DNA from: Diadema setosum
Taxonomy: Eukaryota > Echinodermata > Echinoidea > Diadematoida > Diadematidae
Assembly: GCF_964275005.1 (NCBI RefSeq)
Contig: NC_092705.1
Coordinates: 19,434,385 to 19,498,384, forward strand
Direction: 5' to 3'
Length of the DNA: 64,000 nucleotides
Below are positions 1 through 12,310 of this stretch, piece by piece; position 1 is the stretch's first letter, and every line of letters begins with the position of its first letter. The notes under the pieces are model-generated. The model was not told where the DNA came from. It made no database searches and saw nothing but the letters and a program-made list of their open reading frames with translations. A program made the position numbers and the translations under genes.

Positions 1-94
1 TGCAATTAAGTTCAGATGAAATTAGATTCTTCAGTAGAACAAGGACAGTAGTTGTCAGATTTATTGTTATCATTATTATCACAAATCATTTTTG

Positions 95-143
95 TTATTG
101 TAATCACTATTATTAATATTATTATTAATAGTGATTACAATAA
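95..143. repeat. short inverted repeat
   Basis: Two perfect 17-bp arms (95-111 and 127-143, left arm TTATTGTAATCACTATT) are separated by a 15-nt AT loop. It could be a cruciform or a remnant of a small foldback element. Nothing ties it to a gene. Confidence 0.7.
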
Positions 144-1368
144 CTACAGATGTTTATGCCCAGTTCTGCAAAATAACTCTTATTTATTCATCACTGCAGC
201 TGTTGCGCTGCAGAGCAAAATGCAAAATCTTTTCGTTCTTTTTTTTTATCCTTATAGTGATCCCAGTCACTCTTTTATTTCACCCTGTTCCATTTTTGAA
301 CTTACTTGAAAATTTTGCCACAAAGTTTCTTTGATACAAAAAGTAAAAAAAAACAACAACTACAAATAAACATATAAACATATGAACAAATCCCTGCAAA
401 ACATATCAGATAACATGATGGAAGACAAGCTATCATATCACTGGCCTGATACTATTTCCATGGAACTATCTCACAGACCTCTTCTTCTTTATGTGATTGT
501 ATTCATTGTTCCTTTGGATCACAACTTTCTTTCCGGACAGTCAACTTCATGCTTAAATTTGGTGACATCAAGATCACAAAGGCAGATCTTTAAAGGGGAA
601 GTTGTGAAAGTACATGATTTGAAAACAATGGGTGTGAAAGTTTCTCCTCTCATTGTTCTTATCAAAAGGAAAGGTAAATAATGCACTGCAGCTTCAATAG
701 AAAGTAAAGCTTGCCAGTACTGTTGTCTGTATAAGACACATTTCAACCATTAACCTCTAATACCACTAATGGGAAACTTCAAGTGGCTGAAGAAATCATA
801 ATATGGAGCTATGATGCAATTAAAAAGCTATAACTAGGTAGATTGCTTTACAAAGTAGATTATTTAATCAGGACTTTTATCAAATTCAATGACCTCATCA
901 CTATTATTTTTTTTTTCTGTCTTACTGAAATTACTGTAATTGTGGATCACCACCACAGGGAGATGTAAAGATTATGTGATTGGTTAAAATCTTCACACAG
1001 CTTATCAGCTATATATTCTGAACACGTGTTTGTCAATTTACAGTTTAAAGGGATATCATAACTTCTGTATAGAAATTGATAAGAGTATCATAGGATAGGA
1101 TGGAACAGTCAATGAAACTGGTCTCAGACATAAAGTTATTCTCCATGACAGAAATCTGACACACAAATAAACCGTTTGATATATGATAATTCCAAATAAA
1201 TAAATAGACAAGTAAAAGATGGAGCGATAATTTATTGCATAGCTTTACCACTGAGATGTTCCCTTACCTCTCTTACTCCAACTTCTTGCTCTTAGACTCA
1301 CCCTGGTTGTCCAATGAATTTGCACAATTTGCACTATGGGTAGTCTGGATTGCAGGCTGAATTGGCAT

Positions 1369-1401
<33 letters not shown>

Positions 1402-4400
1402 GTTTTTTGTCTTTATCTGGAGAAAGGGTACTAGGTTTGCTCTCTCCATGTATTCCCCATCTGTCTCGTTTCCAAGCTAACACTGCATCACTTTTTTTAT
1501 TATAGAATTATCAATTCCATATAAAATCATGGCATCTATCTTACTGAAAATCAGGAGCCATGTTTGAACTGCAGCTGTACATCTCCAGATTATCTTCTTT
1601 TCAATGCTTGAAATTAATGGCTCATCTGGTCTATTCCAGTGAAAGTGCAGGGAAAAGAGTTGACAAGGTTCCTACACTGGAAAAAAAGGATATCCTTTGC
1701 CCGAGACTACTAAGGTGAAAAGAATCCCACCCATTTGTAAAGAAAGACTACAAATTACATCACTTGAACTCACGTTGATTCATGCATTCATTAAGGCATG
1801 CCACTGCCAGCATTGGGCGTTATCCCATAATAAATCTGACAACCTACAAACAAATATCTACTCTTGTTTTGAGAGAGGTGATTGATAATTTCTTGACAAG
1901 TGGTAGCACACACACATTACACTATTGAACATTACACAGCCTATAACAAAACAAGTCAACATGTAGCTTTCATCTTTATACTAGGCTCTCTAATATTCAA
2001 TGACACTGCATCTATCATAATGTCAAGCAGAAATCCAGAATATTGCTTTTTCAAATGTGAAAGTACGCCTTCATTTCTGATTGTCCTCCATTTTTGCCTT
2101 TACTGGCATTTTTTTGATATTTTAAATGTCCTTGTAATTGTTCTCATTGTAGGATATGATGGCTCCCCCCCCCCCACATGAGTCTTTAAAAAAAATAATA
2201 AAAAAATCAGGAGGAATAATAACATCCATAACTTTCTGCAGGTTCAGCCGTAAGATCATTCCTGTCTAAAGGGAGGGGGGGGGGGGGGGGTGTACATGGG
2301 GGTAAATTGACACTTTATCCCTGCAGCCCAACCTAAAAAAAAAAATAATAATGTTCTGTGTATGAGATGCTGCTAAAATGACAGAAAAAACTGAAACATC
2401 CCAGAATCTCACCTTTGTAAGCTTTGTAAGCATTGCTACATAGTATGTTTAGTGGCACACAACATGGTGTTATCACTCAAACAATTTGAATTGGTAATAG
2501 TAGTTCTAAATTTTAAGACAGTGGTGGTGTGTTGTGATAAATGACCATGAGGACTGAACCTATAACCTTTTTTTTCCACAAAGGAAGTATCTCCCTTTTC
2601 ATTTATTTTCATATTTTCCTAGCTTTAGTACAGTTACTTTCCCTTGACCTTTTATCCTATCATTAAATGCAAATAACTTTCTTTTTTTTTAATTTCTGAT
2701 AATCATACCAAATCATATCACAATAAAAGGTTATTTACCAACTTTATGGCTGGAAAATAAAATTTTTCTTCAAAGTTCAGTGACCTTTGCCTTTGCTGGC
2801 TATGTCCCAAACTCTAATTGGCACAAATGTAAATGTAAGCCAAGTACATTGTACAGAAAAAAATACAGGAAAGGGTTGAAGCCTCTAGCACCTTTGCAAT
2901 TTAAACCCAGTATACATACTAGAACATAATTTCCTGAGAAGAAATTTGCAGGAAAGAAATCCTCTGATGAGAGCAATAAACTTTGTTTTGAAAATATGAC
3001 TTGACTGCCTGAGACATGATCATAAAATCAATGTAATCATGTGAGAGCCTTGAAAAGGCCATAGTTGTACAAAAACCTTTTTTCTGAGTCAATTAGAGTT
3101 TCATTTTTGTATTACCATCACCAGGAAAAATCTGTGCAAGACAAAGTAGTGAGTGAAATGTTATCTTTTTACAATTTTTTTTTTTATGGTCAAGTAGGTA
3201 TTTTGTTACAAAATCACTTCATTTCAGCAAAGCCTACTACACAGATGATTCCAGGTGAGATTCTCACTTTCCAAAACATTTTCATTCCATTTCCGCTCAA
3301 TTTACTTCTTCATGTTACGGTAAAACCATCACCAATATCAGTTTCAAACTCCTTCCTCTTTCAGAATACTGTACATATCAAGCCATCTGCACTGCCCAGT
3401 TGCTATGAAGTCCATTACTGTGTACGCCTACCAATCCCTGCCTCAGATGTGTTATCACCTGTCAAACAGCTACACAATTATTGTATAGGCCCATAATTTG
3501 GAAACACACCCAGTGCTCTTTCAATCATGTTGAGTATTCACAGATTTGTTTTTATATAATTCATTCATATGAGAGCAATCAGACAAGTATATTAATTTTA
3601 CAGCAATTGCATGTCCTAGCATACAGATCACACACTCCATTTTGTGACAATCATGCATAAAGCAGTAACAGCACATCAATAAACATGAGGGCCCCATTTC
3701 ATAAAAAGATGTTAGGATACTAGTAGCAAGTCTTGCTAGCATAGAAACTTCCTATAGTAACAGCCCAAAAGGAAGCTGGACTCTTGTCGTTACTATGACA
3801 TTTGCCACTTCAGCAAGAGTTAAAACTGCATTAACAGAGACATACTAAATGCGTAGATAGTCGAAACATGAACAACACACACACTCAATTCAGAACTTCC
3901 ACAAAAAAGAGTGTGCCCAAACTTGATCTGATGAAGCAACCGCAAACACTCCTCCTCGAGCTCAAAAGAAAATGAGCATAAACAGTATCCCGAGAACAGC
4001 GTTTTTGATCAGGGTTTTAAAATGCTGATTCCATCCTCACACACTGCGATTAAGCGCACCCTTATGTGATGGCATGTACCTGTTTTAATTCTTTTATTCC
4101 TCCAGTTTTATGGGGTCAGCCAGATGCTATTACACATATAAGCCAGATCGACCGACAGTAATAAATCTCAAGTTACTTGCAACACCAAGCTCACATGCAC
4201 CATAAATCCATGCTATCTTTGTATTCAAACTAAATAGCTTGACTACATCTCAAACATAAATTAAATGCAATGGGTCTTTAAGGCAGGCTTACTTACCTCA
4301 AAGGGTCAAATATTTGGGATGCAGCTTTTTTTACTTTCCTGCAGTCTACTTCTTTGTATATTCATAAATCATTATATCCTGCCCAACCTGGTGCACCCTT

Positions 4401-4463
4401 ACCTCTCCAGTGTATGCTCTGATTTTGAAAATGTAATTGATATTTGTGAATGAAAGCCGAATA
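144..4463. other. AT-rich non-coding stretch with simple repeats
   Basis: No recognisable gene. The stretch holds a (TG)n run at 1369-1395, poly-C near 2165, poly-G at 2275-2290 and several poly-T/A runs. Open frames here are short and AT-driven. A single TTAA-AGGGATATC motif near 1046 resembles the start of the TTAA MITEs found elsewhere in the window, but no matching right end is visible. Confidence 0.6.
3688..3827. repeat. truncated dispersed repeat
   Basis: It begins with a 'ggccccatttcataaa' end followed by 'gttaggatactagtagcaag' and runs to 'cagcaagagttaaaac'. The layout resembles a common marine-invertebrate MITE whose two ends both read 'cccatttcataaa' in inverted orientation. Here the right end is missing, so the copy looks truncated. 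The family assignment is from memory of such repeats and is uncertain. Confidence 0.35.
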
Positions 4464-4648
<185 letters not shown>

Positions 4649-5221
4649 CTCAATTCTTTTCCAGTCTAGATTAATAAATGATAATCCATTCAGTTTATCC
4701 ATGCTTTTCTGCAACCTAAGCATCCTCAGGATTATTTTAATGCAGTTGAAATATTATTGTATCAAGCTTATGATTTTGCCCTTAAGTATATACAGTAGAG
4801 TTTTTTCTATGGATTTCACATGCTATTTCATACCATACCTAATTGCTTTAATATCGGATATACAGGAAAACCAAACAAATACAAAATTTGTACAAATCTA
4901 TCCAAAATTGGTCCTAAACTAGGAAAAGTAGTGGAATTCAAAGTTTCAAATGATTTCAGCAATATATTTAGACAATTGGAGTAACCAAACATGCTATCAC
5001 ATAGGGTGATGACATCACCTCACTGGTCTTCCATTCATTGACATGCAAATTTGCACTAAATTCTTTAAAAAAAAAATGATATCAAGAGAAATACTTGCAC
5101 GTTTCAAATGAAACTTGATTTGTTATGCTACATTGCTGTGCTATCAAAATGTTGTTGTTGTTGGGTTGTTTTTTGTTGTTGTTGTTTTTTTTTTGGGGGG
5201 GGAAGGGTATAGTGTCTAAAT

Positions 5222-5258
<37 letters not shown>

Positions 5259-6659
5259 ACAAAATGATTTTCATGACATCTTCTGCACATGAACAACATG
5301 GAAATCTGTGAATATATGACATCAACACTCCTGCTACCTGGCATACTGTGAACATTATGTGGAAAATATGTGTGACAAATTAGAATTCCATAACATTTTC
5401 AGCTTGGGCTCCTGGCCATTTCAGGGATTTTATGTCAATATAACACAGCATGGAATTGCACACCATGTGAATCTGTGAATGTACCAGTTGAGCTCAGTGT
5501 TTTAGTAGATGTAAAGGCAGACATTATATCTGTTTTTATCAGGGTTTGAAACTGAATTTCCATGAAAACAAGCATAAAAAAGAAAATTTCGTACGTCTTC
5601 ATCAAATAGTGGTATTGGTTGCTACCACATCAGTAAATTAGCTGAGGTAATGATGTCTTGACAAATAACACTCACATTGGTTTTGCAGAAAAATTACACA
5701 AGCAATATTTTGATTGACAATATACTAGCTAAAATCCATTCTCATCAGTGATCATTGCTAGTTCACTTCAATATACTGTGGTAACTAAAATTTGATGTAA
5801 CAGATACAAGTTTTCCATTTCATTTGATGTCACAGAGGATAATTTTCTTAAACAAGGATTTCTGTGTTGGTTAATGTGAGACTTGTGAGGCCATAACATC
5901 ATTATATCATTTAATTTGCATAAGGCCAAGTAAAAAAAGAAAGCAGTTTCTCGTCCGGGTTTTTTGAGCAAGGCGATGAGGGAGGTCCTTACTATTTGAT
6001 ATCTTACTATTTTTTCAAGGATTGTCAAAATGGAAGTAATATGTGTTTCTCGTCCGGTAATTTTGAGAAAGGTAATGAGAGAGGGCTTTACTATTGTCTA
6101 TATCCAATTTATGAAATGACTATCACTCTGGTAGCTGTGTTAGGAGAGACCGGGTCCCAAGTGTATGTCTTGCCTGCACTCTGTGCATTTTCAAACAAAT
6201 AGATATATTTGAAATGAAACTTCATGCATGCTGAATAATATATGTGCTTTTTCTTTCAACTACAGATGTCAAGGGAAAATGACCATCTTAATACTGGTAT
6301 CTAGGCCTAGTGTTGTAATGGCATTTCTGATACCCGGTACCAGTGTAAGCTTGCAATTCTGATGTGTTGTGCTATTAATTTAAACAGGTATAACAAAATA
6401 TCAATGTACGACTGAAATAAATTCCATGATATTCAAAACACTGATTTATCTGTCATTGGTACACCTTGTATCTGTGACTTTTTGTGTCCACACAGCTGGT
6501 ATGTATATATATGCATCTCTTCACAGTACAAATATATTGTAGCACATTCAATTGGAAACTGGCTTGTGCAATTGCAGAGATGGATGTCAAAATGATACTT
6601 GCTGATATGGCATTATAGAATTAAACCTTTAAAGATGTTTCTTCATGTTCTAGACATTT
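4649..6659. other. non-coding stretch
   Basis: No gene seen. It contains TTG-rich DNA near 5150-5190 and a (CA)n microsatellite at 5223-5260. Two short passages near 5950 and 6045 share 'tctcgtccggnttttttgag', with 'ggcgatgagggagg' and 'ggtaatgagagagg' following, a small diverged direct repeat. Confidence 0.55.
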
Positions 6660-7680
6660 TGATGAATGATATTGCATACCACACGACAGGGGATACGACT
6701 CACGGCCGTGTCCTTGAATTTACATCGTAACGAAAAGTACATGTATCCCGCAGAAATACGAGACAAACCAGAATCCGTGGAAAAGTTATTTATTTTGTGG
6801 ATACACCCATTTAAAAATCTACATTTGCTGGAAAAGCGCATTCATTTTCTCTTCAAAATAGAACAAATCCGTCATCGCCGTCAGATGTAACGTTACAGAG
6901 CTGAGTGTACGGGCTTCTACACAATCGTCATTCGCATGCTTGTGTTCATGCGTGCGTGCAGACATCTGACAGGCCAGGGGATGGGGACCCTGACACCTAT
7001 AGACAGTGCAGCAGACACGCATGCCATACGCGGCCGGCACGGCCACGGTGCACTGGCACCGTACCTCGACACTGCACACACATGCACATAGTCACAATGA
7101 CATGAACATCAAACTCGATACAATCCTCACAAGCATTTGTACAGTACAATTCATCCGCTTAAAATATGAGAAACGGGGAAAATACGAACAATGCGCGAAA
7201 TATGTGTGGAATATCAGCGATTGTTCGAAGAAATGTTGCCGCTATCGCGTTCACGACGTACCGAGTGCGCTGTATCCATCATAGCCCAGGCCCGAGCCCG
7301 CCCGCACCCTTCCAACTACAGTGGTTCGACTGCTTTGTGGGTCATTCCTTCTTGCCCAGCTCGCAGTATGAAATGCATGCGTTATTACATACGCACTACG
7401 GAAGCTACAGCTATACTACAGCTAAGTAGAGGACGCAAGGCGTATACATCACGATTGGTACTGGTAGGTGAACTGTCGATTTTTTTTTTCGGCGGCCGAA
7501 AAATAGTAAATATCAAAAAAGTCGATGCGGCAACTGAAAATCGATGCGGGCGGGGAGCGGGCTGGGACGAAAATTATGAATTTCTTGGTATTTTCAGCGC
7601 CATTTTGAAAATAGTAAATAGTAAAAAAATCGATGCGGCGGCCAAAATCGATGGGCGCGAGGACGAGAAACTGGTTTCTT
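6660..7680. promoter_or_regulatory. CpG-richer segment, possible promoter region
   Basis: This is the most CpG-dense part of the first 15 kb, with many CG dinucleotides between 'cacggccgtgtcc' (6701) and 'gggcgcgaggacgag' (7652). It includes an uninterrupted 182-codon frame (7191-7739 +) that matches no family I recognise. Its second half is made by a ~109-bp tandem duplication (copies start near 7499 and 7608, core 'aaatagtaaat' then 'tcgatgcggc'), which argues against a real protein. A promoter or 5' UTR is an inference from base composition only. Confidence 0.3.
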
Positions 7681-8495
7681 TTTTTACTTGGCCTAACATG
7701 TGGTTGCTTCTAATATCATCATTTCACAAGAACATCTGAAACTTTGAATTCTATAACTTTATTTTAGATATGATTACGATGAAGCCTTTAGTATTTTCTC
7801 TGGTTTATTTCATTCTGTCTATTAAAGTCAAATTGAACAATGTGTGGAAATGCACTTTGAAATACACTTTTAATTGTGATCTAGAGCACAAAGCAGTCAT
7901 GAATTACAAGGTCAGAACACTCTGAAATATACAAGGAAGCTAGTGTGAAGTACAAGTGGAAGAGAAGAATGGTGGAAGCTGTATAAGCACTCCAAAGTGC
8001 ACACACAAAAGGCAAAATGTACAAACTCAACTCTATAATTTTTCCCATCTGAAGTGAGAGTGAGAGTTGGTTATCTATACCCACTCATATATCATTGATT
8101 CTACTACAGAAGGAAAAGATAGGTATAGTTACATCTGTGTGTATATATGGCATATTTGGGTGGTCACCGCCACACTATGAAAATAAGGAAGTTAAAATCA
8201 AAAGTTTACATGGCATCACTAATGCAAGCACTGCAACTGAGAGCTTAAAATTCAGTGAACATTCCCAACATTTGTCTCATGATGTTTGTGAAGACAATTG
8301 AATATGAGACACATCTTGACAGGAATGTGCAAAGGGAAGTGTTGTTTTAAAAAAAGGATAAAAATGGCCCCACATATAGTCTAGGCCTACCAAGTGTATC
8401 TCACCAAGTGTCATAAACAGGCCCTACATTACAAGTGCATTGACAAGGGAGAAAATTGCAACATTGATATTTATTATAGAATGCCTAAAAATTAC

Positions 8496-8885
8496 TTAAA
8501 GGGATCTATAGTTTTGGTCAAGACCTAATGACAGGTTTAAAACATTTTTTGGTGAGATAATGAAAAACCTCTGATGAAATATGAAAGAGAATGTAATTTC
8601 AAGAAGGATTCAATGTTTATTTGATGAAAATTGGTCTTGAAATGGCCGAGACATCCAAAAAAGTGATTCTGATAAAATTGACAGGCCATGACTTTTATTT
8701 GAATCTCTTTGTTTTACTTTGTTTTCAGATATCTTGGTCATTTCCAAACTGATTTTCATCAAATAAACATTTGATTCCCATTAGAATTGTATACTCTTTA
8801 ACATTTCATAGAGTGGTTTCTAAATATGTCGCAAAACATTAAAAGCTAAATCCTCACCTCAACCAGTACTGTACAGTCCCTTTAA
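8496..8885. mobile_element. TTAA-flanked foldback MITE (piggyBac-like)
   Basis: TTAA lies at both ends (8496-8499 and 8882-8885). The element starts AGGGA and ends with its complement TCCCT. Its two halves are diverged inverted copies: 'tgtttatttgatgaaaa' on the left returns as 'ttttcatcaaataaaca' on the right. It is about 382 bp and has no coding capacity. A TTAA target duplication is typical of piggyBac-type transposases, so it was probably mobilised in trans. Confidence 0.75.
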
Positions 8886-10603
8886 CTATCTGACTGGTCA
8901 ATTGCTAATCATGTGACAGATAGGGTCTTCAGCTAAAAGTACCATTGCACACTGTCACTGTCTCGTGGTTCTAATCATTAACTTTAAGATTGCTAACTTT
9001 CGAGTGCATCCACACGATGCCAAACTACAAGCTAATCATCGAGAGTTAAGTTTTCGACCTAAACTTAAAGTTTAGGAACAGCGTATGACCCTAACTAGTG
9101 TTTTCTTGTTGTTCAACTGTCCGTGCATTGAGCATCATGAATAGTGATTTAGGAAAAATTTTTCCTTGGCTTTTCTTGGTAGCTGGTCCAGGCATCCAAC
9201 ACATGGTGTAAATGCTGTTTGAGCAAAATCCCTCCAATCAAAAGTCTCTTCTATTAGGCTAAAAACCCAATATTCAGCTGAAACTTTATCTAGGAGTACA
9301 CAGTGGCAGTAAATTTTATAGGAAAAGCAGAGCTAAAAAAAAAATGAACATGAAATGATAGTGGTAAAGGGTCTAATGTCATTGTATTTTTGTTAAATAT
9401 TTTTTTCAGCTATACTTCTCACTGAAATTGCTGGTGATAATGACTGTCCAGGAAAAGGGAGGAAATGAATATGCAATTGTTGCATGAAGATGATCTACAG
9501 TGTATAGAAGTGATAGGTCAGAGGTTAAAAAAGTCACTGTACTTTGGTTAAAAATTTAAATTTCTTGCCACAACTGAAGTTAGGAATGTCCAGCGACTAT
9601 ATTACCTCATAGAAAATTAGATATAAAGAGACAATTAGTTGCCTGAAATGGCAGGAGTGCCCAGTAACAATACCAGTTAACAATGTAACAGATAAAAACA
9701 AATTGGAAATCATATTGTCAGAGCACAAAGGGTAAAAGGTCAACTCTTTGGTCAGTTCTCAAGACCAATCAAAGTGTAAAGGAATGCCCATGTAGGCCTA
9801 TACAAAATTAAATGATAGATTGCATGCTAATGCACACACATCTTGGTTGACTGCGGCTACTGTAAAATGCTCTGATTCTAACAAGTTTTCATGGCTCTTA
9901 GTACAGTTGCCCAGCAACTCTCACCATGATGTTGCGATTTTTCTTTGTCAGTATGAACGACTGTTGGGAGTATGATTCATTGAAATCTAGGCAGGCAGAG
10001 ATTTAATGCTCTCAAGGGTACAGAGTTGTGACAAGAGTAGAAAATCAGGAATCAGGAAATTGTGCAGAATAGATACCAAGGGAAGGGGGAAGATGTAGTA
10101 TAATGAACTTGTTGGGAAAGGAGGAAAGAACCAAGTTACAGACATACACATCTGGGTAGGGAGGTTGTACAGACGCAATCAGGGAGATACAACTTGTTAC
10201 TTGCATCTCAAGTGGAAAAAAACAATAACCCAGAAATGCTTTAATAATCTGTTGTCAAAACATGAACACATAATCACTTTTTCCCCCAGGGAGCCTCCAG
10301 CAAAGTCAAAAAGACTATGTAAGCAGCTCAGAAAGGAGGGGGGGGGGGGGTGGGGGGCAAGGAGTACAAACAGAGGTACTCAGAGGAGGAAGTCAGATTT
10401 CAGATTGCACAGAGAAGGTTGTGTGATAACAAGGACAAAATGCCTACAAAGGTTTAATACATTCACATTATGAACAAATTTCCTTGAAATGAAGTAGCAG
10501 ATCAGTGAAAAAAAAATCATATTGGATAGTAGCCTACTTGGATAGTTACGTAACAAATGTATGCTTCAGTCTTCATCAGAATTTATGCAATAAGGCTTCC
10601 TAT
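8886..10603. other. non-coding stretch
   Basis: No gene recognised. The open frames are short and without family features. Confidence 0.55.
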
Positions 10604-11296
10604 ATGTGACCTTGCACCACAAAACACACAAAAAGTCGCCAGACATGGATTTTTAGTTAAGGGCAGATTCTGAAAGAGCAGACTCTAAGCTTTAAAATGA
10701 TATGTAACTTAATGCAAATGGATGCTCCTAACCTATATAAATATTGGAAAGAAGGCACACTCTCAGGAAAAGTGTGAACTAAGAAAAGAGGCTCTGAAGT
10801 ACAGTGTGTATTCAAGCGTTTAATCTTGACCAAGCTGCGCTGCCTGTGCGATGAATGCGACAAAAAACAGGAAGTAAACCACCGGAGTAACAACAATAAA
10901 GGGATCATCAAATTGAACTGAAATTGAGCATGCCTAATCAACACACTATGTCCATAATTGATGCCAACTTTCAATGCAGTAGCATCATCCTTTCAAAAGT
11001 TATTAGAGTTGAAAGTGAAGAGTGTGTGCAATGTTTCTCAGAAATGAAAATTGGACTCCAAAGACACATCCAATCACAGTATTCTACCAAAAAATGTTCG
11101 AGATAAACTGCTAAATAACACACTTTCCTGCCTGTTTTATGATCCCAAATTTTAGCATAAGGTAGAAGAATACTTGCTCTTTCAAAAAATATGAAAAAGT
11201 CAAGATCGGCTAGGTTGAGCCATTTCACCTATTTTCAGTCCTCACGCAAAATCAGTGTGTGCGATTTTTTGTTCGTTTTGTGGTGCACGGTCACAT
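10604..11296. mobile_element. non-autonomous TIR element (~0.7 kb)
   Basis: The left end ATGTGACCTTGCACCACAAA is mirrored by the right end 'tttgtggtgcacggtcacat', with one visible mismatch. There is no transposase. Part of the interior ('agcatcatcctttcaaaagt' through 'ggttgagccatttcacc') recurs at 58855-59420, so this is a repeat family with at least two members here. Superfamily not assigned. Confidence 0.75.
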
Positions 11297-12227
11297 ATGG
11301 GGATTGATTTTCGTTGACTTTGTTTGGAAGAATCAACTTTTGTCAATGTTAGAATTGTATGTTTCTAAAAACACATCACTGGCAGATGTTTCGGCAGGAG
11401 CGATATGAAAACAGGAAACATGGAACTATTAAGGAAAAATCAGACATATAGTGTAACATATACAGTGTATACACATAAAGATATACATTTCTTACTACTG
11501 GTACTTAATTGCAACAATGTAGTTACAATACCTGACTGAGACAAAGCTTCTGGGTGCCTAATTAAACAAGTTTGATTACTGACATTCAAATGGTCACTAA
11601 TCTACTTTGTTTCTCTTTATTCTTAGTGCATAAATTTTGCTAAGCAATCAATCACTTATTACATATTCATGCAGAATCTAAAAAACATAGATATGAGTTA
11701 AAAATCTGTAACAAAAAGGAACAATAGGGAGAACATCATTACCTCTCTCATCGTAAAGAGAGTTATGTGGAGGAGAGGTATTGAAAAAGACAGACAATGA
11801 ATGACTGCATGATGCTTCTGTCAATGACAGACATTTTATATGCAAGTCTGTTATGAAATCAATAGTGATTCTGTACAGCAAGCAATGTCTGAAGCCCATG
11901 TCAAACCGTGCCAGTGCATGTTTCAATGAAGTTCTGTGCACCGTCACTTTGTTCAGCAAGTGCCCAAAAGATGCTGGTACTCTTTGAGTACACTGATGCC
12001 CTATACTGCTCTCAAGACCAATGAAATATTATGCCATTATGGAGCACCTGACATCCAGCAGTAAAAAGGGGGCAAAGGAAAGCTGTCTCATGTCTCATAT
12101 GACTTTCAATATTTCATGGTTTTATACTGGTTGCAATTACTTATCCATTCTGCATGATTCACCCTTCTTGTAGGCAATGTTGTTTTCAAATAAGTATGGG
12201 AGGGGTACTTGTAGCTTTTAACCCGTT
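11297..12227. other. non-coding stretch
   Basis: No gene recognised. A 93-codon - strand frame at 11678-11959 has no family features. Confidence 0.5.
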
Positions 12228-12310
12228 GAGGACGGTTTGATTTTGCTACAACACGCATTTCCCATAGACACCTGCCCGAGTATACTCAGGACTCGTCCTC
12301 AACGGGTTAA
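12228..12310. mobile_element. miniature TTAA element (75 bp)
   Basis: TTAA at 12228-12231 and 12307-12310 encloses a perfect 13-bp inverted repeat: CCCGTTGAGGACG at 12232-12244 and its complement at 12294-12306. The 49-bp interior has no coding capacity. Size, terminal repeats and TTAA duplication fit a very small piggyBac-like MITE. Confidence 0.75.

Noticed and set aside
4289..4345. 42-nt minus-strand exon between 'tagactgcag' and GAG|GTAAGT
   Set aside because: Both splice sites look good, but no flanking exons or family match could be found and such short pairs arise by chance.
7191..7739. 182-codon frame as a gene
   Set aside because: Contains a tandem-duplicated segment, has no recognisable domain, and the CpG-rich DNA naturally lacks stop codons.
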